In this document: piece by piece, positions 1 to 10,684 of the stretch
How positions within the stretch are numbered: position 1 is the stretch's first letter
Layout of the letters: every line of letters starts with the position of its first letter
NCBI GenBank assembly: GCA_009823505.1
Contig: VZQC01013854.1
Coordinates: 62,001 to 126,000, forward strand
DNA from: Rhizomys pruinosus
Taxonomy: Eukaryota > Chordata > Mammalia > Rodentia > Spalacidae
Reading direction: 5' to 3'
Length of the DNA: 64,000 bases
The notes under the pieces: model-generated
The model's database searches: none
Seen by the model: the letters and a program-made list of their open reading frames with translations, nothing else
What the model was told of the DNA's origin: nothing
Made by a program: the position numbers and the translations under genes

Positions 1-314
1 CTTGGGTCCCTGGGTGATACAATCAAGTAGAAATCCCATTGTGGGGGTGCAGAGTCTTACCTCTTAGTGACTCCCTGTAGCATGAGGGAGGTTAGCAATG
101 TGTTCTGGTTATTAAGACATCTTTCCTGTTGCTTTCACACCTAATAACCCAACCACAATAACAAGCAATGGGGTCATTAATAGGAAGGAAGGAGAAAGAA
201 GTAAATAGTCAGATGATTTTCATCCACAAATCAAACATATTCACCCGTAAGAATAATTTTCTTTTTATGCACTTTGGATTCTTTTTTTTTTTTTTCTATA
301 CTGATTATCATTTT
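1..314. other. unique sequence, nothing recognised
   Basis: No coding stretch or repeat family is recognised. A T-run lies near 282-296. Confidence 0.5.
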
Positions 315-330
315 AAAAAACTCACTTTCT

Positions 331-604
331 GGGGCTAGAGAGATGGCCAATAGCCCAGAAAGAAGAAATCAGATATGTATAAAAAGCTAAACCAGGGCTG
401 GAGAGATGGCCTAGCGGTTAAGAGCGCCAACTGCTCTTGCAGAAGACCTGGGTTCGATCCCCAGCACCCACATGGCGGCTGAGAACCATCTTTAACTCCA
501 GTTTCAGGGGAATCCGACATCGTCTTCTGACCTCTGCGGCATTGCACGACATGGGTGCACAAACCTACATGCAGACAGTACATTCATACACATACAAAAA
601 TAAA
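331..604 (+). mobile_element. B2 SINE, chimeric (extra B2 head plus full B2)
   Basis: A full B2 starts at about 395 with the tRNA-derived head (gggctggagagatggcc), an A-box/B-box region, the cacccacatggcgg body and an AATAAA-rich tail. An 18-bp second B2 head lies at 331-348, followed by about 46 bp of unrelated sequence. The repeated motif ctcactttc with an A-run before it occurs at 321-329 and again at 615-623, so the TSDs bracket the whole 331-604 unit rather than the single B2. This copy lacks the 17-bp internal duplication seen in other B2s of the window. Confidence 0.85.
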
Positions 605-630
605 TAAAAAAACACTCACTTTCAATATTC

Positions 631-704
631 AGTCACTAGAGTGCTTGCCTAGCAAGCAGGAAGCCCTGGGTTTGATCTCCGGTGCCACATAAAACTGGGC
701 ATAT
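631..704 (+). mobile_element. ID/B4 SINE fragment
   Basis: The tRNA-derived segment gagtgcttgcctagcaagc followed by ccctgggtttgatctcc is typical of ID and of the 5' part of B4. It breaks off where the next B2 begins. Confidence 0.7.
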
Positions 705-965
705 GGGCTGGAGAGATGGCCTAGTGGGTAAGAGCGCCGACCGCTCTTACAGAGGACCCGGGTTCGATCCCCAGCACCCACATGGCGGCCGAGAACCGTC
801 TGAAACTCCAATTCCAGGAGAACTCCAGTTCCAGGGGAATCCGAGACCGTCTTCTGACCTCCGCGGCATTGCACGACACGGGTGCACAGACTTGCATGCA
901 GACAGTACATTCATACACATACAGAAATAAATAAAATTAATAAAAAAAAGTTTAAAAAAAAAATA
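705..965 (+). mobile_element. B2 SINE, young subfamily with 17-bp duplication
   Basis: Full-length B2 with head, intact B-box (gggttcgatcc), body with the duplicated motif aactccaattccaggag / aactccagttccagggg, and an A-rich tail with AATAAA. Many CpGs are preserved (gcgccgaccgc, cccgggttcg, cctccgcggc), which argues for recent insertion. It truncates the ID/B4 fragment on its left. Confidence 0.95.
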
Positions 966-978
966 AAATGCACATTGA

Positions 979-1246
979 GGGGCTAGAGAGATGGCCTAGT
1001 GGTTAAGAGCGCTGACTGTTCATGCAGAGGACCTGGGTTCAATCCCCAGCACCCACATGGCGGCTGAGAACCGTCTGTAACTCCAATTCCAGGAGAACTC
1101 CAGTTCCAGGGGAATCTGACGCCCTCTTCTGACCTCCGCAGCATTGCACGACACGGGTGATCAAACCTACACGCAGACAATACATTCATACACATAAATA
1201 AATAAATAAAATTAAATTAAATTAAAAAAATAAAAAAATTCTTAAA
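979..1246 (+). mobile_element. B2 SINE with TSD
   Basis: Full-length B2 with the 17-bp duplication. It is bracketed by aaaatgcacattga (965-978) and aaaatgtacattga (1247-1260), a 14-bp TSD with one mismatch. The long A/T-rich tail contains repeated AATAAA units. Confidence 0.95.
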
Positions 1247-1260
1247 AAAATGTACATTGA

Positions 1261-2396
1261 TATTTCTTAAAATAAATAAAAGTCGCTTCATAAAATGTTT
1301 ATGGGTCTGAATACAAACTTTTTCTCTACTTGAACCAACTATATTGTACTCAACTGTCTTTAAGGAAGGATTCTACTAAATCTCTTTTTTCACAAATGAA
1401 GTTTGAACTTTGTAGCTTATAAGAGAAACAGTGAGATACATAAAATTTTAAATAAAGAAATAAAAGAAAAAGGCAAATAAATAAAGACATGAAAGATGTG
1501 ATAAGCATATTAACATTATAAAATGAATGCCATGTGAACCATCAAACTTTGTTGAGGATAAATTTGTCTCTAAGTTCCCTAGCAATTCACCTAATGACCC
1601 AAGCTGGTATGATAGTCAAAATATTCTGGATCTTAAATCCAATCTGAAAATAAACAACCTGATACTTGGAAAGAAGTACAGCTATCTATAACACAAAAAT
1701 CAGAAAAAAATTCTCTACCAGACAATTAGACATCATTTATAAATAAAACCTCAAAACATTAAACCCTCATGGGCTATATCATTTAACAGTATCCTTACTC
1801 TAGTTTAAAAAAGAAACCAAAATATTATATAGGCAGTTGCTTTATCTTAGATTTTTAAAGAACTACCAGATATTTAAATAGGATAGCACCTTTTAAACAA
1901 TTAAGACATCACCCTAATGAATTAGGCAAATACTGATAGTAAATGAGACATACTATCTTTGCAACCCATATGAACAGGCTAAGAGGAAGCCAGCAGTGCT
2001 CTAACTAGTGCTCCTGTGTCACTGGTCCTCAGCAACACTGAGACAGCTGTTACCTCCATCTCTAATATCAGACACAAAGTAGAATACATTGAAACTGGTA
2101 TTTGAAACTAAATGCTTCATGCAATCTTAAAAAAATAAGAGTGAATATCTTATTTGAATGGCTTTGCATTTGAGAATTCCTGCCTTGGTGTGCTATTACC
2201 ATTTCTTAAGGAGGAAAAAAAAAATCTGATTTCATGTTGGATCCTCAATGATTAATAGCCAATAGTCCACAGAGCAATTTATTTACTGAGGTCTGCATTT
2301 TGCTACTTTGTGTTTTTTTTATCTATTAGTAATTACTACAACAATGTCATATAAAATAGACTCATACAAACCTAACCTTTTATTTTCCTCTTAAAA
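1261..2396. other. A/T-rich unique sequence
   Basis: About 1.1 kb of A/T-rich DNA with no reading frame or repeat family I can name. Parts may be old L1 eroded beyond recognition by eye. Confidence 0.4.
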
Positions 2397-2440
2397 AGGG
2401 GTTGGGGATTGTANAAAAAAAAAAAAAAAAAAAAAAAAAA
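2397..2440 (+). mobile_element. ID SINE 5' stub with poly(A) and an assembly N
   Basis: An ID-like head (ggggttggggattgta) runs directly into an A-run of about 26. The ambiguous base N is at 2414, exactly at the start of the A-run, so the local length is unreliable. An ID body may be missing by deletion or by misassembly. Confidence 0.55.
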
Positions 2441-3274
2441 CCTAACACAGTGGGAATTCTCCAGTCTTTAAAGTTGAATACTCAGAGGCCCACATTGCTG
2501 ACGATTGGTGTGCATTTATGATATACAACAGGAATCAAATCAATATTCAGCAAGAGAAACAAATTGGGAACGAGCAGTTCCATACTTACCCAAGCGTGGC
2601 CAAGCTCTCCAAGGATGTAGAAATGAAAGATTTTCTCAGTCCTCCCCGTACAAGCCCCAAAGAACATCTAAAAGCTCCCCAAGGTTAATTCAAGAATAAA
2701 AAAGACCTTTGGCAATTGTAATATTGTGAGAATTTCCATTAGATAAAGTTAATGGGATTTTTAAAAGTACTTCTTGGTCGCTATTAGGTCCATGCTGGGA
2801 AAATAATGGAAAAAGTCCAGCAAAAATGTTTTTCAAAATTAGTGGGAAATAATATAGGGGAGAAAAAAAATTCCTCAGTGGACAAGGAGTAATCTGCTTT
2901 CTGGAAATGGCCATCAAGTTGGATAGATTTTCTATAATTCCTATGATTATTATGGTTAATATCGCTAGTAACAAGGATGGCAACAGAAATTTAGAGAGCA
3001 ATCTGGTCCCAGGGCCCACCAGGGAGTGGGAGATGGATGATAAATATGGGTGATAAATTGTTCTGTGCTTTTTCTCCACATCTCAGCGAGTGTCCTTGAC
3101 TGCCTCTGTTGGCCGATTTATGAACGGTGAAGAAAAGGAAGGAATATCACATATCACCTGCTCTGGGACATAGTCTAGGTGTCTAAGTGGTCACTCTGTA
3201 TTTATGTGATTCCAGAAAGGGGGTGTCTTGTGGGTGTTCTACTTGGAGTTTAATGCTATCAAAACTTGAAGAAT
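2441..3274. other. unique sequence with one unassigned open stretch (-)
   Basis: No repeat family is recognised. The minus strand is open for 129 codons at 3079-2690, rich in Leu, Ile and Ser with a hydrophobic segment near residues 35-50. I recognise no family, see no convincing start context, and consider chance likely. Confidence 0.35.
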
Positions 3275-3595
3275 GGGATTGGGGGGGTAGCTCAGTGGTT
3301 AGAGAGCCTGCTGTGTAAGCATTAGGACTGGAGTCCATATCCCAGCACCCACATGAAAGCTGGGTGGTTGCCACCAGTGATCTCAGTGTTGAGGGGTAGA
3401 ATGGAGACCCACCCTTCCCCCAGGGATTGGGGCTATCTAGACTAGCTGAATTGGTCAGCTCTGGGTTTGGGGAGAGACTATGCCTTAGTAGATAAAGTAG
3501 AACATGGTGGATGGAGACACCAGACATGTCTCTGTTCCCTACATGAACAGACATGTACACACATCTCCACATATATGCAAACACACACAAAAAAT
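3275..3595 (+). mobile_element. B4/RSINE1-type SINE
   Basis: The tRNA-derived head (tagctcagtggttagagagc) is followed by the RSINE1 body with gaaagctgggtggt, a diverged middle, and a CA/ACAC-rich 3' end. It is diverged and CpG-poor, so old. Confidence 0.75.
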
Positions 3596-4028
3596 TCCTT
3601 GAAGTGGCTGTAAGAGCAGATGGCATTTTGGACACTGAAGTGCTGTGCCCGTCATGGGGGCTGGGACAGTGCTTCAGTGAAGTCCACATTTGGGGATGAC
3701 AGGTAGGAAACCTTATCTAGGTGTCATAACTACAGATGGCTGGGAGAGTCAGGCTAGGGAAGATTTGAAATTTTTTTTTTGGAAGCAACTGAAGTTATTC
3801 CTCCAAAACGACAGGTGTCGCTGGTGTGCCAAGTGGGGTGGGTGCAGAGCCAAGTTTAGTATAGGCATACTAGAAGCAAACGTTCTCTTTCCCCATGTCC
3901 ATCAGAATTCTTTGGGAATTTAAAAAATGTATATGCTCCAGAATCCCTTCAGACTGACTGAACCAATGCCTTTGGAGTTGAGGCTCAGAAATCAGCATAT
4001 TGAAATTTTTACATGTAAAACTAACTGT

Positions 4029-4227
4029 TGCCAGGTATGGTGGTGCAGGCTTTTAATACCAGCACTCGGGGAAGCAGAAGTAGGTAGATCTCTGTGAGTT
4101 TAAGGTCAGCCTGGTCTACATAGTGAGTTCCAGGCCAGCTGGGGCTACAGGAAGACCCTGTCTAAAAAAATAAAAAACCCCAACTCAACCCAACCCAACC
4201 AACCAAGCAAACAAAAAAATAACGGTT
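4029..4227 (+). mobile_element. B1 SINE
   Basis: The 7SL-derived body reads from gccaggtatggtgg through aggtagatctctgtgag and ggtcagcctggtctac to ctgtct, then an A-rich tail evolved into CAACC/CCAAC units. Possible short TSD: aactgtt before, aacggtt after. Confidence 0.9.
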
Positions 4228-4872
4228 ATCTGGGGGAAGTGGGCATGTGGAGATTGATACAGTACAATCTATCTTGATTTTAGCAAATGCCACAAATGAT
4301 TGATTCTATAGCTATAGAAATTGTGGATTAGAACTAGTGTCCTCACAGATAACAGACTGGGGTCTCAGAGAGGTAAGGAACTCGATACAGAGCCATGGGG
4401 GGCTAGGAGCTAGGGATCTCAAAGCAAAGAAATGGGCTGTTTCCTGAAGGCCAGAATGCAATTCATAAACCAGTTCTGGAAATTTCCAGGAAGGTTTTGT
4501 GTCCATCTCTCCAAAGCCTGAATGATTATCCCCACTGATAAATAGGTTTCTCTGGCAATCCCCTTTTACGGGCTGGCTGCACAGAGCCTTCTAGGGCACA
4601 CTCTGTCCCTCCTCCACGCAGGTGGTTTCTGTGAACAGTAGGGTGAAGCACATTTCTGCTGCAGCTGAGGGAACTTGGTACATCCCTGTCCATTTGAACT
4701 TCACATTGCCATCCAGAGGACTGGAAATTGTTCCCATGTTATACCTGAAGCAACCAAGGCTGAGACAAGTGAAGAAATTCAGGGTCACAGAACACAATAG
4801 CACAGAAAAAAATCAAGCTCAGATCTTTCAGTCTTTAGGTCTCATTTTTTTCTGTTTGTGTAGGGACCTTTT

Positions 4873-5080
4873 TATTTTTATTTTTATGGTATTTTATTTA
4901 TTATTTTATATGTTTGTATGTAAGTGTACCCATGTCATACAGTGCCCACAGAGGCCAAAAGAGGGCATCTGATCCCCTGGAACTGGAGTTAAAGGCACCA
5001 TGTGGGTGCTGGGAGTTGAACCTGGGTCCTCCTTAAGAACATCCAGTACTCTCAATCGCTGAGCCAACTTTCCAGGCCCC
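4873..5080 (-). mobile_element. B2/B3-type SINE with TSD
   Basis: Reverse-oriented B2-type body (cagaggccaaaagagggcat, ggagttaaaggcaccatgtg, ccaggcccc at the head end). It is bracketed by ttgtgtagggacctttt (4856-4872) and ttgtatagggccctttc (5081-5097), 15 of 17 matching, so an older insertion. Confidence 0.85.
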
Positions 5081-5209
5081 TTGTATAGGGCCCTTTCTAA
5101 CTCTTTAATCATATCTGGGGAATTTCAGTGATTCTTACTTACTTTAGAAATCAACCTATTCTCTGGGTTTTAAAACAATCACAAGCTGGGGCTCTGGAAC
5201 AGCAAGCAG

Positions 5210-5246
5210 CAAGTGTACTTAGCCTCTGAGCCATTTCTCCAGCCCC
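5210..5246 (-). mobile_element. B2 head fragment
   Basis: Only the reverse-complement head (gccatttctccagcccc) is recognisable. The rest is lost or diverged. Confidence 0.55.
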
Positions 5247-5685
5247 TCCTCACAGAAGCATAGGTTGCTACCATCTGTAGGTTTGGCTTAGGACTTGATT
5301 ATTGCTGATGAAGTCTTTCATGCTCTTGACATTGGAGACATTTTCTCCGAGTATGGAGGTCAAGTATGGTCATTTGTAATCAGTTGATAAAAGACATGTG
5401 TGCACAACCACATGGGAAATCTATGAATATTATCAAATAACGATGTAGAGTATAATTAAGGTTGAGTTATTAAGTACTAATTAATTAAGCTGTCAGATTT
5501 TAATCAAGGAATTGATTGTTTCTGCATAAAGCTCTGATGGTTCCACATCTTTGTAAAGGTCTGGAACCCTGATTGTGAAGATTAACAAATTAAAGGGACA
5601 TGCTCCAGCTATTACAGCCTTGGCACATGGCCACGTGCTCTTCTGCCGCCTAGACTAAGGACCCAACAACTCCCTGCTTCCTTTA
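5247..5685. other. unique sequence
   Basis: Nothing recognised. A/T-rich between 5420 and 5530. Confidence 0.4.
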
Positions 5686-5700
5686 GAAAGTCAAAAAGGA

Positions 5701-5808
5701 TGGGGTGGGGGTGGGGGAGAAGGGAAAGGGAAATATGCCTGATCTGAATTGGAAAATGATGTACGAAATGCACAAAGCATCAATAAAAATTAAATTAAAA
5801 AAAAAAAA
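5701..5808 (+). mobile_element. L1 3' tip, extreme 5' truncation, perfect TSD
   Basis: A G-rich tract (ggggtgggggtgggggag) followed by tctgaattggaaaatgatg, AATAAA and an A-run matches the layout of a rodent L1 3' end. The 15-bp direct repeat gaaagtcaaaaagga at 5686-5700 and 5809-5823 is perfect, so this 108-bp piece is a complete, severely 5'-truncated insertion. Confidence 0.75.
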
Positions 5809-5831
5809 GAAAGTCAAAAAGGAAAGCAGTG

Positions 5832-6045
5832 TGTCCCTAGAGAGATGGTCCGGGGGGGTTAAGAGTGCTTACTGTTCTTGTGGAGGGCTTAAGTTCAGTT
5901 CCCAGCACCCACATGGTGTCTAACAGCCATCTGTAACTCTAGTTCCAGGGGATCTGGCACCTTCTGTACTCCATGGGTAGCAGGCACATATGTGGTGCAC
6001 TTACATACATACAAACACACATCACATAAAATAAAATAATCTTGA
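5832..6045 (+). mobile_element. B2/B3 SINE
   Basis: Head ctagagagatggtc, B-box-like ttcagttcccagcaccc, body catggtgtctaacagcc and gttccaggggatctggcac, then a tail with AAATAAAATAA. A G7 run interrupts the head. Confidence 0.85.
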
Positions 6046-6074
6046 AAAATATTAAAGGCCAACAACAAGAAAGC

Positions 6075-6345
6075 AGGGAGTTGGAGAGACAGGTCAGTCA
6101 GTAAAGTGCTCGCTCCATAGACAGGAGGACCTGTGTAAGAAAGCTGGGTGGTGGTATGTTCTTGGAATCCCAGCATGGGGGAGGCGGAGATAAGTGTGTC
6201 CCTGGGAATAACTGGCCATCCAGCCTGGGATGCTTGTCCAGCTTCAGGGCATTGAGATATCCCATCTCGAAAGACAAAGGGGAGGACACCAGAGATTGGC
6301 TTCTGGCTCCGCATTACATCCACATACTTGAATCCATACAAACAA
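6075..6345 (+). mobile_element. RSINE1/B4 SINE
   Basis: tRNA-derived head (gggagttggagagacaggtc), body with aagctgggtggtgg and an RSINE1 right half. The 3' end passes directly into a long CATA/ACAT-type microsatellite. Confidence 0.75.
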
Positions 6346-6760
6346 GTCTGTACACATATATACACATAGGCAAACATGCATATACATATTTATATATATC
6401 CAGGTATTTATACACACATACACACATGTACATACATATACTCATACATGCATTCACATATATACACATGCACATATGCAAATATACACATGCAATTATA
6501 CATACACTATATTCTCATATACATATATTCATATACATATATTCATATCCTCATATACATATGTTCATATTCATATATACACACATGCACACACTTGTAT
6601 GCACACAACACTCATATAAACATATATACAAAAATACATGCACAAACATGGATATATATGCATACACATAGGCAATGCTCATACATACATGTACATACAC
6701 AAGTCATATATGCATACATATGCACAAACACAGATGAATACATATTTATACATACTTTGG
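6346..6760. repeat. compound (CATA)n/(ACAT)n microsatellite, about 415 bp
   Basis: Imperfect alternation of CATA, TATA, CACA and CATG units over about 415 bp, grown from the ACAC-rich 3' tail of the preceding RSINE1. The long Tyr/His/Ile-rich translations across it are artefacts of the repeat. Confidence 0.9.
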
Positions 6761-6913
6761 TGTGTTGTTAAGCTTATTGTCCATTGATTCAGTCAACCCT
6801 CCCTATAGCTGTCTACAATTGTGTTGCTCAAAAGAACATTCTGTATCATGAGATATTATTCTGTAGTTACATTGTGCAATATGGTGTTAGTAGCCACAGG
6901 TAGCCATGAAGTC

Positions 6914-7390
6914 TGTTTTGGTGTAGATATTGAATGCCCCCAATCATGTATTGAAGAATTGGTTCCCAGCTGGTGACAGTATTGGGAAGTAGTAGAAACT
7001 TCAGGTGGTGGAGGAAGTAGGTTATCACTGGATACCACCTGGGGGATATTGGGGCCCTGGGTCCTTCCTCTCATTCTGTCTGCTTCTTAAGGGTTTTTTT
7101 TTTTTTCTGCTGTGCACTACCTGCTGTAATGTTCTGCCTTCTCCTGGCCCCAAAGCAATGGGGCTAGGCCTCTGAAATATTGAGCCAAAATAAATATTTT
7201 TTGACAGGGTCTCATATAGCTCAGGCTGGCCTCAAACTCACTGTATGGCAAAGGATAACCTTGAACTTCTGATCTGCCTCCATCTTGCAGGTTCTAGGAC
7301 TACAGGTGTATACCACCCTGGTTAGTAATCTTTTCTCCTTTAAGTTGAAATCGTCAGATATTTTGTCATAGTGAGAGAAAGCTGACCAAT
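6914..7390 (+). mobile_element. MaLR/ERVL-type LTR, split by a B1
   Basis: The LTR starts near tgttttggtgtagatattg and includes ttggttcccagctggtg, ggaggaagtaggt, a polyadenylation-like aaaataaat and an end like gtgagagaaagctgacc. A B1 in opposite orientation interrupts it at 7199-7319. Family naming (MLT/ORR1-like) is by eye. Confidence 0.65.
7199..7319 (-). mobile_element. B1 SINE nested in LTR
   Basis: Reverse B1: gacagggtctcatatagc, aggctggcctcaaactcac and ggactacaggtgtataccac. It is diverged and lacks a long A-tail. It post-dates the LTR it splits. Confidence 0.8.
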
Positions 7391-7621
7391 CCCACACTCT
7401 TTAAATGTGCTGTGTGGTACTTAAGGACAGAATTTAAAATGTTCTTTTACTTTAATGAATTAAAATTAATTAACTACACCTGGCTGTCAGTTACTGTAAA
7501 GAACACAGGTTAAGCCTCTTTCATAGCATCATTTTGTAGCCCATGGTTACAAATGTAACCCTATAATTTGTAAGTGGCAGAGTTGAGATTGAATATAATA
7601 AGGGAGATGGCACCTTTAGGA

Positions 7622-7835
7622 CTGGCTGGAGATGTAGCTTAGTTGTAGAGTGCTTGCCTAGAAGCCCTGGGTTCAATCCCCAGCACCGTACACACGGGTG
7701 GCGGCTCACAGTGTAAACTCAGCACTTGGGAGTTGGAAAAGGAGGATTGGAAGTTTAAGATCATTCTCAGCTATGTAGTGAGTCTGAGACTAGCTTGGGA
7801 TACACAAGACCCTGTGCCCTGTAAAATAAGAAGGC
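7622..7835 (+). mobile_element. B4A SINE (ID head plus B1 body)
   Basis: An ID-like left half (ggagatgtagcttagttg, gagtgcttgcctag, gttcaatccccagcacc) is followed by a B1-like right half (ttggaagtttaagatcattc, agctatgtagtgagtctgag) and ends near ccctgtaaaataag. This composite layout is that of B4. Confidence 0.85.
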
Positions 7836-8174
7836 AAGGGTTACCAAGCATAGGAACCGGTGTGAGTGTGCTGGGTTTCCTACAGTATAGTCCCAGAAAG
7901 GCTGACGGGGCCAGGCCATCTCGTGATTGCCATCTTTCTCCCATCAAATAGCATGAGAGCATTAGACAGCCTCTGCCCGGATGAGTCAATTGCTGCAGGC
8001 AGGAGGTGACATGCACTTGATTATTGGGTTGGCCGATATGCTACCTCCCCACCCCCCACCCCACAAGGGTGAGAACTAATTATGAAGTACTTGTTTATTT
8101 CTTGGCCAGAATGATCACATGTTTTGGCATCGGGTCAACTGAGGAAAGGAGCTGGGGAGACTGGGTATATGTCA
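7836..8174. other. unique sequence
   Basis: Nothing recognised. Confidence 0.4.
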
Positions 8175-8330
8175 GGAGCCATGTGGAAACTTTTACACCA
8201 ATGATCTCATCTAACTCCACGAGTAGGAACCTCCATTGCCCTTTCCAAGGCAGGGCCACTGAAGGCCCAGAGGTTACATGCCTTATGGGAGGTCATACAA
8301 TCCATCTCATGGCTCCTGGTGGGAGCGGCC
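8175..8330 (+). mobile_element. MIR-like SINE fragment
   Basis: MIR-core-like wording: atgatctcatctaactccac, ccactgaaggcccagaggtt and catgccttatgggaggtca. Ancient and diverged. Confidence 0.55.
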
Positions 8331-9054
8331 TGGGGATCTCTGCTGTCCCTGGGCAGGAGAGCGATGAGGCACCAGTGAGGTTTTGTGCAATTTGTCCATA
8401 GTTACTGAGCGGGGTGGGAGGAGGAGGGTAGCAGTGGAGTGACAAGGTGAATGATGGGTAATACCACAACGAAAGTCCTTATTATCATAATAACGATCAT
8501 TATGCCTGCTGTCCATGCCTTCTGTCTAGAATCTCTGTGGCTCTGCAGCAGCCAGTCTGATGGCCTCCTCTGGAGCCCTCTGAGGTGACAGTGCCTATCA
8601 TGCTTAGGGTGATCATTAGAACAGCCTTCCTACGGAGTCAGTGGAAAGGAACCCCCAACACTTAAGGAAATGTGTCTGCATTTACAATTCTTTGTTTCTT
8701 TTATGAAGCAATAAGAATGCCAAGATTTATAGTTTCGGGATTCCTAACTGAATCGTATAAGGGTGGAAAATGCTTTCTCTGGAAACCTTCCAGAAGTGGG
8801 TGAGTGGTTTGTCAATGTCAAGCTTCCGGGATGGCTCCTTTTTGGACCACTCGATGGTGGCTGGCTGACGGGTTCTAGGCACTGGGTCTTGTCTGTGATG
8901 GCTCAGGGCCTTCAGGGTCTGCACTGTTCTGCCTCAAGGAAAGTCTTAAGATCAAAGAAAACGAATGAAACCTTGGGCTGTTGGAGGCAGTGCCTCTGAG
9001 CCTCCTGCCTCTGCTGGCTCCACCACAGAGTGTGGTTCTCAGAGACTATTGTAG
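8331..9054. other. unique sequence
   Basis: No repeat or coding sequence recognised. Confidence 0.4.
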
Positions 9055-9170
9055 CAGGGGGTGAGGACTCCTGTCTTCGAGGCTTAAGTCTTGGCTTTGC
9101 AGTGTTCTGGCTGTGTGATTCTGCTTGAGTTACTAAACCTTTCTGAGACTCCTCACCTAATTCTGTTTAA
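9055..9170 (+). mobile_element. MIR fragment
   Basis: Contains gttctggctgtgtgattctg and gagttactaaacctttctga, matching the MIR motif for the tRNA-derived body. Confidence 0.65.
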
Positions 9171-9457
9171 AAGAACATGTTTGAAGTACTGAAACAGGCT
9201 GGATTGCATCCTTACCAAATGATATGTTGATATCTTTTTTTTTTTTCAGATAAATGTACTAATAGAAGTTTGGAGATAAAATCAGCAATATATCTTCTCC
9301 ATGTTTCTCATCCAGGTGTTGGTGGGAACCTTTGGGGAAGGCAGCAATGGCAATGATTTTTGCTGTGAAGTTGATTCCTCAGACTTCCTGAATTGCAGAT
9401 GACAGAGGAGATTCAGGCTTAGGTCCATGGGGGTCACAGAAAACCAGGCCCTTTAAA

Positions 9458-10260
9458 ACATAATTCTCTGGGACCTCATTGAACTCAAAAGCTTCTGTAC
9501 ACCAAAAGAAACAATCAAGGAAGTGAAGAGAAATCTCACAGAGTGGGAGGAAACCTTTACCACAGAAACATCTGACAAAGCATTGATTTCCAGAATATAT
9601 AAACTACTCAAAAAACAAAGAAGAAAGAAAGAAAATGACCCACTCAATAGATGGAGCAAAGAGCTGAACAGAGACTTCACAAGTGAGGAATTAGAGATGG
9701 CTGAGAAACACCTCAGGAAGTGTTCAACATCACTAATCATTAAGGAAATGCAAATCAAAACCACTTTAAGATATCATCTTACTCCAATAAGACTGGCTAG
9801 GATCAAAAAAACAAATGATGCCAAGTGCTGGAGAGGTTGTGGGGAAAGGGGAACACTCATCCACTGCTGGTGGGAATGTAAACTCGTACAGCCACCATGG
9901 AAAGCAGCGTGGAGAACCCTTGGAAGACTTGGAATGAACTTGCCACCCAACCCAGCCATACCACTCCTGGGCATGTACCCTCAAGACTCACCCCACCTCA
10001 GATATACATGCACAACCATATTTATTGCAGCTCTCTTCACAATAGCAAGGAGCTGGAACCAACCCAAATGACCCTCAACTGATGAGCGGATAGAGAAAAT
10101 GTGGTACATCTACACAATGGAGTTCTATGCAGCAGTAAAGAAAGACGACATCATGAGCTTTGCGGGAAAATGGCTGGAGCTAGAGGACATCATGCTGAGT
10201 TGAAGTAACACAGTCGCAGAAAAACAAACGACGAATGGTATCCCTCATCTGTGGATGTTG
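9458..10260 (+). pseudogene. L1 ORF2 C-terminal fragment
   Basis: The translation matches the end of L1 ORF2p (endonuclease/reverse transcriptase). It includes the C-terminal cysteine motif C-X3-C-X7-H-X4-C encoded at 9826-9879. The frame is interrupted by a TGA after 10068 (where the 58-63 kb copy reads on) and another near 10201. It is about 80 percent similar by eye to the longer copy at 60919-63246 on the other strand. It cannot make protein: it has no promoter and no ORF1, and the reverse transcriptase core is missing. Confidence 0.92.
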
Positions 10261-10343
10261 GTGTCAATTACCTAGTTGTAAGTATTTCTTGTGCATGGCC
10301 CTTTGAGCTCTTGTCCAAGCAGTTGGGAGTGATGCATATTGGA

Positions 10344-10374
<31 letters not shown>

Positions 10375-10598
10375 GAAAGGACTGCATCAAGGAACTGACT
10401 GAAACAGTGAACTTCTGCTCAAAACAGTCAACTTCCACATGGAGAATATTGAGAAAGACTGAGAAAGAGATGAAAAGCATGTTTGGCAGAATGCATGAGC
10501 TCTGGTGGGGTGGGGGGATAGGGTGGGGGACATAGGTCTAGATTTGATAATAAATAAATAAATACATAAATAAATAAATAAATAAATAAATAAAAAAC
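9458..10598 (+). mobile_element. 5'-truncated L1 (ORF2 3' end plus 3'UTR)
   Basis: The insertion begins inside the last third of ORF2 and continues through a short 3'UTR (about 350 bp) with an AAC-type tract at 10345-10375, a G-rich stretch (gtggggtggggggata) and an AAATA-type tail at 10546-10598. Its tail is the local reference for what a normal L1 3' end of this family looks like. The F-box pseudogene on the opposite strand starts right after the tail. Confidence 0.92.
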
Positions 10599-10684
10599 TA
10601 ATGCTGTATCCGATCATTAGGTGAGAGCACAAGAGCATATACAGGGGAAATCGAGTGGGCCTCTCCTGCAGAACCCCCTGTGTG

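Noticed and set aside
395..470. tRNA gene
   Set aside because: A-box and B-box like motifs are those of the tRNA-derived head of B2; the same holds for every ID, B2 and B4 head in the window. No cloverleaf with intact acceptor stem is seen.
6156..6771. Tyr/His/Ile-rich frames of 131-171 codons
   Set aside because: Translation of the CATA-type microsatellite.
9523..10071. 182-codon frame as an intact host gene
   Set aside because: It is the C-terminal end of L1 ORF2, truncated and followed by in-frame stops.
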